Position numbers and translations under genes: made by a program. Positions 24,872 through 32,956 of a stretch of 64,000 nucleotides of DNA are shown in pieces; position 1 is the first letter of the stretch, and each line of letters begins with the position of its first letter. Source of the DNA: Siphonobacter sp. BAB-5405 (GTDB lineage Bacteria; Bacteroidota; Bacteroidia; Cytophagales; Spirosomataceae). The stretch spans positions 1 through 64,000 of the forward strand of contig NZ_NJAG01000002.1 in NCBI RefSeq assembly GCF_002872335.1, in the 5' to 3' direction. A model generated the notes under the pieces. It was given only the letters and a program-made list of their open reading frames with translations. It was not told the origin of the DNA and searched no databases.

Positions 24872-25780
24872 TTACAGCATGGCCAGGAATTCTTCTTCAT
24901 TCAGGATAACCAGCGGAAAACCACGGCTAAGGAGTTCTTCCGCTTTTTTCATTTTGGAAGACATCAGCTCTTCACCAACCAATTGAGCGTTCTGTTTGCC
25001 TACTACCATGTAGTGCGTAGTGTAGGAAAGATTTTTAGCTGCAATACCGCCACACTGCCAGACCAGCTGTTGAGCCTCCGTACGTCCCAGTCCGGTAAGA
25101 TCACCGGTAAACACGACTGACTTTCCGTAAAACGGGTGCGTAACATTAATCTCCGCATGCAGATTCGGAATGAGCGGTGTTTGTTGACGGGTACGGGGCC
25201 GAGGTTTCAGCGTGGCGTAAGTTCCGTCGAAGTTTCGCTTGCTGACCTTCGTACGATAAATCAGGTCATCCACATCTTCGGCTTCGTGTAAATCAGCCAT
25301 TCGCAAAGCCAGCTGGGCACAGACCCGGGCATCATCATCGGCCCGGTGATGCGTAAACGTCAGCTGATTGTAATAAGCCAGATAACCCAACGAATGTTTA
25401 GGTTCATTGGGCCAAGTCGCACGAGCCATATCTACCGTACAGGCGTATTGCAGGGACTGAATAGACAAGTGATAGTGTTCAAACAAGCCGCGTAGGAGAT
25501 TTAAATCATACGCCGCATTATGGGCAAGTATCGTTTTACCTTCCAGAAACGGAAGCACCGCTGGCCAAAGCTCGTCGAACGCCGGAGCGAGGGTAAGCGA
25601 TTCAAGCGGAATTTTATGGACACGTTGCTGATAATAGCCCATCTCGAACGGATGGGGCTTGATGTACCAATGCTTTATATCGGTAATAACGCCTTTTTCT
25701 ACCACGGCAATGCCCAACGAACAGGCACTGGATTTGGCATTGTTAGCATTTTCAAAGTCTATAGCAATAAAATCAAGCAT
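24872..25780 (-). CDS. DEDDh 3'-5' exonuclease fused to a BRCT domain
   Basis: A 302-residue protein with two domains. The N-terminal DnaQ-like exonuclease (about 1-175) has Exo I DFIAIDFENAN (with DxE), Exo II LAHNAAYDLNLL and Exo III HHRADDDARVCA, completing the DEDDh set. The C-terminal BRCT domain (about 212-302) contains FYGKSVVFTGDLTGLGRTEAQQLVWQCGG, as in NAD-dependent DNA ligase. Such fusions are usually placed in DNA repair or as an epsilon-like proofreading paralogue. The ATG at 25780 is preferred to an upstream TTG. A large gene-free region lies upstream. Confidence 0.92.
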   Translation of the reverse strand: MLDFIAIDFENANNAKSSACSLGIAVVEKGVITDIKHWYIKPHPFEMGYYQQRVHKIPLESLTLAPAFDELWPAVLPFLEGKTILAHNAAYDLNLLRGLFEHYHLSIQSLQYACTVDMARATWPNEPKHSLGYLAYYNQLTFTHHRADDDARVCAQLALRMADLHEAEDVDDLIYRTKVSKRNFDGTYATLKPRPRTRQQTPLIPNLHAEINVTHPFYGKSVVFTGDLTGLGRTEAQQLVWQCGGIAAKNLSYTTHYMVVGKQNAQLVGEELMSSKMKKAEELLSRGFPLVILNEEEFLAML

Positions 25781-25968
25781 AGGGGGTAACAAGGAATGGG
25801 CTGATCATCTGTAATATACGTACCACAAACACGAATAAGTTAACAGCCAGCATACAGATAACACTAACGTTTATTCTTAAATAAAATTCGGCCATAGGCC
25901 GTTCTTTTCACCGGTTACAATAAACCTCATCAGCAAGGCCAATGAGGTTATACTAATCCTTTTTCAAA

Positions 25969-25990
25969 TAATTCGCAAATTTACGAATTA
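25969..25990. promoter_or_regulatory. 22-bp palindrome
   Basis: TAATTCG-CAAATTTA-CGAATTA has perfect 7-bp arms and an 8-bp centre. It could be a repressor operator. Extended to 11-bp arms around AAATTT it has the geometry of a Xer recombination site, but the arms do not match a known dif. The role is open. Confidence 0.3.
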
Positions 25991-26785
25991 AATGAGAGAA
26001 CTCCTCTGAACATCGGATAGTAAATAGATATGATAAGGCTATCAATGCGATAACCTATAGAAAAAAGCTATGAATTGGCTAGTGAAATGGACCTCGCAAT
26101 AAACCCCTTTCGGAAACCAAAAGGGGTTTGGGTAATACAAGTGTTTACAAGTAAATCAATTAAGACTATACGTCAAATATGACCAATTTAATGTTAACAA
26201 TAGTTTATTATCACTTTATTTTTTGCAGCTTACTAGTTTTTACTACCAAATGTTAATGGGTTGAGTATGGTCCTTAAAGGACTACTCTTCGCATTAAACA
26301 TCTAATTATAGGAAGCCTACTATTCCGTTAATCAAACGTAATGATAAATCCGGATCAGCCCGTGATAATTTTAATCAAAGCAAAGGCTAAACAAGTAAGA
26401 ACTTTGCAAGCTAAGGTTAGGAATAAGCAGGAAGTCTATGCGTGATGCCGAACAGACCTTTTTCAGATTATTCCTTTCCGTGTCAATTTACGAGAAAAGG
26501 CCATACCATTCCATAGAAAAAATACAAAATTCCTGTAATTAAGTCCGGTTTTTCTATAAAACTAAGATTAACAAACGGCAATAGGTCTGGGATGGTTCCG
26601 GGTAGACTAGTTCTCTGCACGTAGATTCAGGGCTGACTCACAAGTTATTAAGTACGCATAGAGGTGAGCCACTGATGCTAAAAGAAAGAACGGAGCAGAT
26701 TGCGGGGGAGTCATGAACTGTTTTCACGCCAGCCTGAAGGTGATAAACGGCTACGATGGTCTAAGCATTCCGGATTTGGGTATAA

Positions 26786-27151
26786 TAAATCCCAGCCAGA
26801 TGCCAGCTGAGATTTATCCTTCGCCAAAATAAAACGCAGCGTCTATACCGACCCGCGATCATCATTATTCGCTCACAAAGGTGGCCCAATGAATTTCCAC
26901 AAAAAATGATTTTTCGCATCGGAAAACGACAAAGTTGAACGTACAACGCACATAAGCCCTGAACCAAATAAATCTCAGCCAGATGCTGGCTGAGATTTAC
27001 AGTCAAACCATGAAAACGACCGAAGGAACCACCCGTCCAAACGCCTCTTTCGATAGCTCTAAATTGGCGATTGCATACCTGTAGATCAATGACTTTTCGC
27101 ATAGGAATTTGTTAAAACGTAGGCATGTATGCAGGGTTAATTTCTTACGGC
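26786..27151 (-). repeat. Two tandem 183-bp units, each with a conserved hairpin
   Basis: A 31-bp hairpin at 26969-26999 (TAAATCTCAGCCAG-ATG-CTGGCTGAGATTTA, perfect 14-bp arms) recurs at 26786-26816 with 11 of 14 pairs kept. A second conserved block, AATGA(C/T)TTTTCGCAT, occurs at 27088-27102 and 26905-26919. Both pairs are exactly 183 nt apart, while the sequence between them has diverged. Read on the minus strand, each unit begins near ATGCGAAAA and ends in the hairpin followed by a T-rich tract, as two small RNAs with terminators might. Confidence 0.6.
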
Positions 27152-27347
27152 GACGACCATGCGGGTTTTACAGCAATGGACCCATTTCTGAATGCAGGGG
27201 ACTCTCCACCCTACCCAAGCAGGAAGGTACAGCTAATCAGATGGGGTAACAGAAAAGCGATAGGAATGGAAAAGGTTGATTACTCAGGCATTGATTAACT
27301 AACAAGCAACCAACCTTCTCGAAATCGGGGGCTGACCATTGGGCAGC

Positions 27348-27704
27348 CTAGTAGCACTCAACCTCTGAAAAGACGGGCGTGTCGTCACCCTTCAGAACGG
27401 CATGGCCGATATGGGGAGAAAACAAGTACAGGTTGTACGTATTGACCTCCATGATTTCGTCCGAACTTAAAAGGTAATAGCGAGTGAAGACGGCCTGTTT
27501 TCCCTCCATGGGTTCAGGGACACGTAAATAATAAAGTCCCTGCTCCTGAAGTAGTTCGTAATAGACGATATCATCACCCCACTGGTAGGGTTTTGATCGA
27601 ATCCCATAACGGCTGGGGGTACTCAGTGGCGGATCGGAAAGCTGGGCAAAGATGGTTTTTTGAAGTTGGCGGTTTGATTGGAAACTAGTGGCTGTGTAGA
27701 CCAT
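27348..27704 (-). CDS. Hypothetical protein, 118 residues
   Basis: Unrecognised soluble protein with a clean ATG start and no signal peptide. It is rich in Tyr and aromatic residues (for example YQWGDDIVYYELLQEQGLYYLRVPEP) and probably forms a small beta-rich fold. It lies alone beside the gene-poor region. No family or context suggests a function. Composition is protein-like, so I consider it probably real. Confidence 0.55.
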   Translation of the reverse strand: MVYTATSFQSNRQLQKTIFAQLSDPPLSTPSRYGIRSKPYQWGDDIVYYELLQEQGLYYLRVPEPMEGKQAVFTRYYLLSSDEIMEVNTYNLYLFSPHIGHAVLKGDDTPVFSEVECY

Positions 27705-28046
27705 AAATACAAAGGTTTAAGGTTCAATCACTACTACTTTTCAATGCCTTACGTAAACATACCCAGGGGTATTCATCTATACAACTAGTACCCGAGGAAA
27801 TAGCGTCAGAAAAACACATTTCTTAAAAATAGAACCGTAGAGCGTGGCAGAAGGACGGGAATGCTGAAGATGAAACCCGATGGCTTTAGCCGAATGGATG
27901 GAATATACAATCGAGCGATGCTGGAGGAAAGCCTTTCGCATCGCTCGGTGAAAAGATGATCCTTTCAAGGCACCTTTTTCAGTGATGGGACCACAACTTT
28001 CCTAGGCTCCGAATCTGGAGTAGCCTCTAAATACTTGGGGAACGAA
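27705..28046. other. Intergenic region with a strong hairpin
   Basis: 342 nt between two minus-strand genes. CGAGCGATGC (27912-27921) pairs exactly with GCATCGCTCG (27938-27947), and the loop can pair further (GAAAG/CTTTC). No T-run follows on either strand. A 63-codon minus-strand ORF across it is not convincing. Confidence 0.4.
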
Positions 28047-28877
28047 CTACTTCCCTTGCGAGGTGCGGCGAGCCTGTACCAGAATGGTGACATCTATAGC
28101 CGTAACCATCACGCCGTATATTTTTTTCTTCTCGTTAACCAATGGTGTATACGTGTAACTGAACCAGTATTCTTGTAAACAGCCTTCTTTCAGAATCGCT
28201 ATTCTTCCTTCCGGATCATGGTAAATGTGGCCCTGTTCAAGAACGTTTAGGGCCAGGCCAATCATCGGTTGACTTTCAAATTCAGGAATGGCTTCCAGGA
28301 GGTCTTTGCCCAGGATGCTTTCGTCTCTTCCAATGATGTCAAGCATGGCTTTGTTCGCCGCCTGGACATTCATTTCACGGCCAATGAGGACGGCTGTAGG
28401 AGCGGGCGAACTTTCAATCATACTACGCCAGTGGCGTTCACTCGCCTCTAACTGCTGGCGGGCCAGTACCAGCGAGGTAATGTCCTGCATAATGCCCGAA
28501 AAACGGTAAGCTTTTCCATGCTCATCAAAGAAGGCCTGCCCTTTGGAGTGCACCCAGCGTAACTTATAGTCTTCGCCGCCAATGGTTCTAAACTCTATGT
28601 CGTAATCTCCCAGGGATTTCGGATTCAACGCCCAGGTAACGGCCTGATCTACCCGGCTCTGATCGGCGGGATGGACGTACTCAAGGGAAGTCTCGTAGGC
28701 AACTTCCACTTCTTTAACAAACCCATGTAGTTCCCGGCATCGCTCATCCCACCAGACTTGCCTGCGTTCCAGATCTAAATCCCAGGTTCCTACCTGAGCG
28801 GCCTGTAGGGCAAAGGAAAGCCGCTCCAAGTCGGAAAAACGACTTTTGTTAAGCGGAAGCGAAAACTGACGTTTCAT
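28047..28877 (-). CDS. PAS-domain protein without an output domain
   Basis: A 276-residue cytoplasmic protein with two PAS domains. The first, about 20-140, is PAS_3-like (ALQAAQVGTWDLDLERRQVWWDERCRELHGF, then a PAC motif ending FSGIMQDITSLVLARQQL). The second spans about 145-268 (WRSMIESSPAPTAVLIGREMNVQAANKAMLDIIGR, ending VMVTAIDVTILVQARR). In related Bacteroidota proteins such PAS pairs precede a histidine kinase; here translation stops after the second linker, and no kinase remnant is seen downstream. It may be a stand-alone sensor or a truncated kinase. Confidence 0.85.
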   Translation of the reverse strand: MKRQFSLPLNKSRFSDLERLSFALQAAQVGTWDLDLERRQVWWDERCRELHGFVKEVEVAYETSLEYVHPADQSRVDQAVTWALNPKSLGDYDIEFRTIGGEDYKLRWVHSKGQAFFDEHGKAYRFSGIMQDITSLVLARQQLEASERHWRSMIESSPAPTAVLIGREMNVQAANKAMLDIIGRDESILGKDLLEAIPEFESQPMIGLALNVLEQGHIYHDPEGRIAILKEGCLQEYWFSYTYTPLVNEKKKIYGVMVTAIDVTILVQARRTSQGK

Positions 28878-29355
28878 GCTAGATACTCTATGATTAACCT
28901 GGATTGAATAACCTTGAGCAGAAATAGGGTAGTGCTACGGATCTGTGCCTACAAAAGAAAAGGCACCTCCATAAGGGCTAGTAAGTTAATGATAAAGTAA
29001 CAATAGATAATATACGGTAAGAATATATAAGTTTAAAGTTTGCTATAACCGATAAAGTTCTAAGCTGTGAAGTAGAAATATTCTGATTTCTTCTCAGGAA
29101 AGGAGCGTAAATGTACTACGTGTACCAATCAATGCTTTCAATCAGTTTTCTGGTTTTTCGAGAGTGGAGTAGGTATTTGTAGCTTTTTTATATGTGATCA
29201 TTGAGAAAAAGCACGGGTGCCCCACAAACCAGAAGAAGTAACGAGGATCCATCGTTTCGCTAATTTCCCTTAGGAGTATCGGCTATGATGGTAATTAGGC
29301 GGGTAGGAGATTGTCGCAAAAAGCTAAGTAAAGTATCACAGCCCCATCAGAACAA
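28878..29355. other. Intergenic region, no gene seen
   Basis: About 480 AT-rich nt between the PAS gene start and the tRNA-Leu terminator. GTGCCT...AGGCAC at 28946-28967 is a small hairpin. I find no convincing ORF or known RNA motif. Confidence 0.35.
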
Positions 29356-29391
29356 GAAAAAACCCGTTCAGATTGCTCCAGAACGGGTTTT
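29356..29391 (-). terminator. Terminator of tRNA-Leu
   Basis: AACCCGTTC (29361-29369) pairs with GAACGGGTT (29381-29389). On the minus strand the hairpin is followed by TTTTTT and lies 8 nt beyond the tRNA 3' end. Confidence 0.85.
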
Positions 29392-29397
29392 TGACTG

Positions 29398-29481
29398 TGA
29401 CGTTGGGGAGACTCGAACTCCCATGCCGGAACCGGCACTACCCCCTCAAAGTAGCGTGTCTACCAATTCCACCACAACGCC
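29398..29481 (-). tRNA. tRNA-Leu (anticodon GAG)
   Basis: An 84-nt tRNA on the minus strand. The acceptor GGCGTTG pairs with CAACGTC (one G-U). The anticodon stem CTACT/GGTAG encloses the loop TTGAGGG with anticodon GAG. A long class II variable arm (TGCCGGTTCCGGCA) marks leucine, and the T-arm is GGGAGTTCGAGTCTCCC. CCA is not encoded. A TACTTTTG promoter box lies 17 nt upstream and a terminator directly downstream. Confidence 0.95.
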
Positions 29482-29498
29482 CCTTGATGAATGTGGTG

Positions 29499-29506
29499 CA
29501 AAAGTA
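29499..29506 (-). promoter_or_regulatory. TACTTTTG promoter box for tRNA-Leu
   Basis: TACTTTTG, followed by CACCACA, 17 nt before the tRNA. The same ATACTTTTGCACCACA block precedes tRNA-Met at 53308-53324. Confidence 0.65.
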
Positions 29507-29540
29507 TATTTTTTTGAAAGCAAAAGCAAGTCTGGAATGT

Positions 29541-29548
29541 TATTTTTG
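29541..29548 (+). promoter_or_regulatory. TAnnTTTG promoter box for the DUF3127 gene
   Basis: TATTTTTG, 64 nt upstream of the ATG at 29613, with TTTG at 29513 as a distant -33 candidate. Confidence 0.5.
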
Positions 29549-29612
29549 CATCGGCATAGGGCCGATTTAGTGCCTACGTGCTGATAATCAAATCCTCTTA
29601 TCGAAAAAATAA

Positions 29613-30062
29613 ATGGCATTAGAAATTGAAGGTGTGCTGCAACAAGTGCTGCCGGAAGTGACGGGTACCAGCAAGAGCGGTAATTCCTGGGTAAAACAGG
29701 ATTTTGTAATCGAAACGGATGAACAGTATCCGAAGAAAGTGAACTTTTCTCTCTGGGGAGATAAAGTAGCTGAATTCAAACAATACACTCCTGGCGATAA
29801 AATCAAGGTTTCCTTTAACCTTGAATCGCGGGAATATAACGGTCGCTGGTACACGGAAGCCCGAGCCTGGCGAGTGGATGCGGTCGATACCAACGCCTTT
29901 ATCGGCGGAAGTGAGCCGACACACATGCCGTCTTCGCCCACCTTGCCTCCGGCCGACACACGATACGGACGATCTTCCTTTCTAGAAGACGCATCATACA
30001 AAGGGTGGTTAGCCGTAGCTGACCACCCTTTGTTACTTTTGATTGTAGAGGCTACCCGATGA
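29613..30062 (+). CDS. DUF3127 protein with a frameshifted C-terminus
   Basis: DUF3127 proteins are small OB-fold-like proteins of Bacteroidota. Residues 1-92 are typical: GVLQQVLPEVTGTSKSGNSW, KQDFVIETDEQYPKKVNFSLWGDK and FNLESREYNGRWYTEARAWRVD. After a Pro/Ser-rich linker the frame runs into GRSSFLEDASYKGW and through a terminator hairpin to 30062, overlapping elbB by 11 nt. In the +1 frame at 29968-29985 the sequence reads DDLPF-stop, an SSB-like acidic tip as I recall for this family, and the terminator follows at the right distance. A +4 (or +1) insertion, perhaps in the (AC)3 at 29956-29961, would explain this. The ancestral stop was probably 29985. Confidence 0.8.
   Translation: MALEIEGVLQQVLPEVTGTSKSGNSWVKQDFVIETDEQYPKKVNFSLWGDKVAEFKQYTPGDKIKVSFNLESREYNGRWYTEARAWRVDAVDTNAFIGGSEPTHMPSSPTLPPADTRYGRSSFLEDASYKGWLAVADHPLLLLIVEATR
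29999..30032. terminator. 15-bp hairpin between DUF3127 and elbB genes
   Basis: CAAAGGGTGGTTAGC pairs with GCTGACCACCCTTTG (one G-T) around CGTA, and is T-rich afterwards. It lies 13 nt after the out-of-frame DDLPF stop and 19 nt after the elbB stop, which suggests a shared convergent terminator that the present DUF3127 frame reads through. Confidence 0.75.
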
Positions 30063-30738
30063 GCTCGAGTAATCGCTCAACGGCCTGCTTCGTATTGGCC
30101 CGAATGCCTAAAATGTCGGTTTCCATCATGTAACAGGGAGCCGTTACAATTTTTAAGGCAGGGTCTACCCAGACTTCTTCAATACTAGCCGATTGGGCTA
30201 CAGCTCCCACGCTTTCGATACCTGCCGAAAAGCCAGCAATATCGTAGGGCGATGCTTGTTCAGTTGTACCGAGCGTAAGCTGAGCGTGATATTCGCTGCC
30301 TTCTAAGGCTTTTGCAACTACTACTGGACTCACGCAAAGCGAAGCAATGGGAACCTGTTTGCGAACCGCCGCCAAGATAACGTCTTTGATTTGGGGTAGT
30401 ACCTGACCAGCGGGTCCGTCGAAGGCCCAGGTTGACAGATTCTTAGCCGCTCCAAAGCCGCCCGGAATTAGTAGACCATCAACTGCGTCGAGGTTCAGTT
30501 CCATGAGATTTTTGATTTCACCCCGGGCAATGCGAGCGGATTCCACCAGCACATTCCGTTTTTCGGGCATTTCTTCTCCCGTCGTATGATTGATCACGTG
30601 GTATTGATCGACATCGGGGGCATAGCACTCGTATACCGCTCCGGCTTCCCGAATTGCCAGGAGCGAAAGCGTCGCTTCGTGAATTTCGGAACCATCAAAA
30701 ACACCGTTGCCGTGCAGAATAACACCAATTTTTTTCAT
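30052..30738 (-). CDS. elbB: ElbB-like glyoxalase (DJ-1/PfpI superfamily)
   Basis: A 228-residue protein of the DJ-1/PfpI superfamily, ElbB subgroup (isoprenoid biosynthesis glyoxalase, formerly a sigma cross-reacting protein). It has KIGVILHGNGVFDGSEIHEATLSLLAI, GLLIPGGFGAAKNL with the active-site Glu region, and the nucleophile Cys in PIASLCVSPVVVA (about residue 135). ElbB has weak glyoxalase activity in vitro; its true role is unclear. It lies 70 nt downstream of comEC on the same strand; a near-consensus TTAATTTG box at 30763-30770 may provide its own promoter. Confidence 0.92.
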   Translation of the reverse strand: MKKIGVILHGNGVFDGSEIHEATLSLLAIREAGAVYECYAPDVDQYHVINHTTGEEMPEKRNVLVESARIARGEIKNLMELNLDAVDGLLIPGGFGAAKNLSTWAFDGPAGQVLPQIKDVILAAVRKQVPIASLCVSPVVVAKALEGSEYHAQLTLGTTEQASPYDIAGFSAGIESVGAVAQSASIEEVWVDPALKIVTAPCYMMETDILGIRANTKQAVERLLELIG

Positions 30739-30808
30739 TTGCTTTCGTTCGGTTTGTACCGCAAATTAATTCAGCTTGCTCCAGCCCGGTAAGATCATTG
30801 GGTTATTT

Positions 30809-32877
30809 TTACCAGGAGGCTACGAAAGCTCCCCGCGTACGAACGTCATAACAAGCAATATTTCGATCAGCACAGAACGTTCGCCAGCGTTCGGCCACGT
30901 TTCGACTGTTGGTAACATCCAGTACAATTTGCCGGACAGGAAATTCATTCAGCCAGTCCGGCGGGTAGCGGAGGGCATTGTTGGTGATGAGTACAAGGTC
31001 AATCGGTTGCTGACTACGTAAAATTGTACGGCGGGGAAGGGGATTCCGAATCCAGAGTACGCGTTTACCCTGCCAGCAGAGGGCTTGTCCAAAAGGGGTG
31101 AGAGTTCGAACGAGGGTATGGTGCGTTTGGTGAATACCCCGAGCCGTCCAGAATTGCTCCAAATGAAGCTCCTGCATACGGCGGTCCGTATACAGCAGGG
31201 AATCGGCCAGCAAGTGTAACGCACGTCCGTGAATAAAGCTGACCGCCGTATGTTTCTTCAGGTGATGGACCACCAGCCAGTACTGTTTCCGCTGCTGCTG
31301 GTACGCGTACAGTTTAGTCATAGCAAAGCTGAACGCCAGGGCCATACAAGGCCATAGATAGATTTTTCTTCGGGTTGCAAACAGTACTACGAACAGAACA
31401 AGAATGCCGTAGAGCAGCAGTAACTGAACGTCCGAAAGCATCAGGCGATTCCATCGGGCACCGGGCCAGTTTTCCGTATAAAAGACGAGCTGATTAAGTA
31501 ACCCAAAGGAGAGTTTGACGCAGTATAACAGAAAGTCGTTCAGCAAAGGCACGCCGTACAGCAACAGATATAACATGCCGACAATCAAGCCCAGACTCGA
31601 TAGGCCTAAAACCAGTGGATTGACGAGTAGAAAATACGTTGGGAATTGGTGAAAGTAATACACCGCCAGTGGGTAAGTAACCACCTGGGCGGCTACCGCT
31701 CCGCAGGATAAACTCCAGAGTTCAGCCCAGAGCGGATTGGCTGGTTGCCAGAGCCAGTGAAGCCTGGGATACAGGTACAGAATCCCCGCTACTGACAGAT
31801 AAGACAGTTGAAAGCCCATCTGAAACAAAGCGTAGGGATTAAACACGAGAATCACCAAGGCCGAGAAAGTCAGCGTATTGAATGAATTCCGTGAAAGCCG
31901 AAAGGTATCGCCAATGACAAATACACTGAGCATGATCGCCGAACGGAGTACCGGAGCGGACAGCCCCGTGAGTAAGGCGTAGCCCCATAAAAAGGTAAAA
32001 ACAATCCCAACGAACACCCACTTCTTGTACGACGAACCTTTGCGTAAGGGTTGCAGAAACCAGCTCAGTACTAGAAACAAAATGCCGACATGCATACCCG
32101 ATACGGAAAGCGTATGCACCGCCCCCGCAGCCGAATACGCTCGCAGCAAATCACTGTCGAGTTCGTCGCGTACCCCCAGAAGCATGGCCGAAGCAACGGC
32201 TAGTTCGTTTCGGGAGGTCAGGTGTTGGGCTAGTAGGGCCGTCGCGGATCATTAACCTGAAGGGCCAGTTGTACCAAACGGGAAGGTGGACGTTTGCTCA
32301 ATCGTACAAACTCGCCGACGTGGAGGTACTGCTGGTAGGCGATACCCTGGTATTTCAAATACTGTTGGTAGTTAAATTCATTTGGATTGTGCGGCGGCTC
32401 CACGCGTTCGGGGGCTTTCCGTACCAGAAGCTCATCGCCGTAAGCGGGCTTATGTGGAACGTTGCGGTCTATAAAGAGTAATACGTTGCCACGAGCGGGC
32501 ATCCAGCGGGAATGAATGCGTACCTGTTCTACCTGAGCCGTGACCCGAAACGTATTGCTTTTCGTTTCCACCGCCGAACTCAGCACCGCCCGGTAACCTT
32601 CAACGGGTCCCGGAAGATGAACAAGATAGTCAGGACGCGTACTATCGTCCGCCTGTGCCGTAAAGAGCCAACCTACTATCCCGACCGTTACTAAACCAGC
32701 CGGTCCACTCAGCCAGGATAGCTGTTTTCCCAGAAAATGGAAATAGAGGTAAAGGCTTAGGGTGACGAAGCCGGTAAGGACTAGAGCTATGAAAGGCAGT
32801 GAAGTCTGCGTATAAAGAATGATTCCAGCCGTAAAGGCCAGCGTATACCGAATAAGCGGGTACGAATTCCAGAACAT
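30809..32877 (-). pseudogene. comEC: ComEC/Rec2 competence channel gene with a frameshift
   Basis: Two frames encode one ComEC protein of about 690 residues. The 5' part (32877 to stop at 32230) has hydrophobic N-terminal helices and the DUF4131 OB-like domain (ARGNVLLFIDRNVPHKPAYGDELLV, PNEFNYQQYLKYQGI). The 3' part resumes in another frame as LLAQHLTSRNELAVASAMLLGVRDELD and continues with the competence channel signature GAVHTLSVSGMHVGILF, about ten membrane segments and a C-terminal domain. One base is missing near 32247-32249: AATGATCCGCG where AATGATTCCGCG restores a continuous frame. ComEC imports single-stranded DNA across the inner membrane. The lesion would abolish it unless it is a sequencing error. 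The metallo-beta-lactamase-type catalytic residues are not evident in the tail. Confidence 0.85.
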
Positions 32878-32956
32878 GGGTCAACAAAGAGGTAGGCCCA
32901 AAGATGGAATTCGTACCCACACGGTACAAAGGAAAGGCGAGTATTTGAGGTAACGG

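Larger units (their letters stand above)
25781..27347. other. 1.57-kb gene-poor region
   Basis: This is the largest gap in the window. It is AT-rich for the first 800 nt and then mixed. It holds several hairpins: CGGCC-ATA-GGCCG at 25889, AACCTCAT...ATGAGGTT at 25923-25948, and AAACCCCTTT...AAAGGGGTTT at 26101-26129. It also holds a 22-bp palindrome at 25969 and a tandem 183-bp repeat at 26786-27151. AAGGTTG/CAACCTT can pair near 27270-27319. The one ORF of note (26761-27102, minus) mirrors the tandem repeat and shows no protein family. I see no mobile-element gene. Confidence 0.5.

Noticed and set aside
26101-26129. AAACCCCTTT...AAAGGGGTTT as a terminator
   Set aside because: The stem is good, but there is no T-run on either strand and no gene ends nearby.
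26761-27102. Minus-strand ORF of 113 codons with an internal 61-residue repeat
   Set aside because: The repeat mirrors conserved DNA hairpins, which explain the similarity better than protein conservation. No family. Kept only as part of the tandem-repeat finding.
25781-27347. Integron attC sites or a CRISPR array in the gene desert
   Set aside because: The two hairpins lack attC core motifs, there is no integrase, and two diverged copies 183 nt apart do not form a CRISPR array.
27777-27968. Minus-strand ORF of 63 codons
   Set aside because: Crosses a strong hairpin, has no recognisable features and lacks a promoter.
32180-32260. Programmed frameshift in comEC
   Set aside because: No slippery heptamer or A/T run lies between the two frames; a simple one-base loss fits better.
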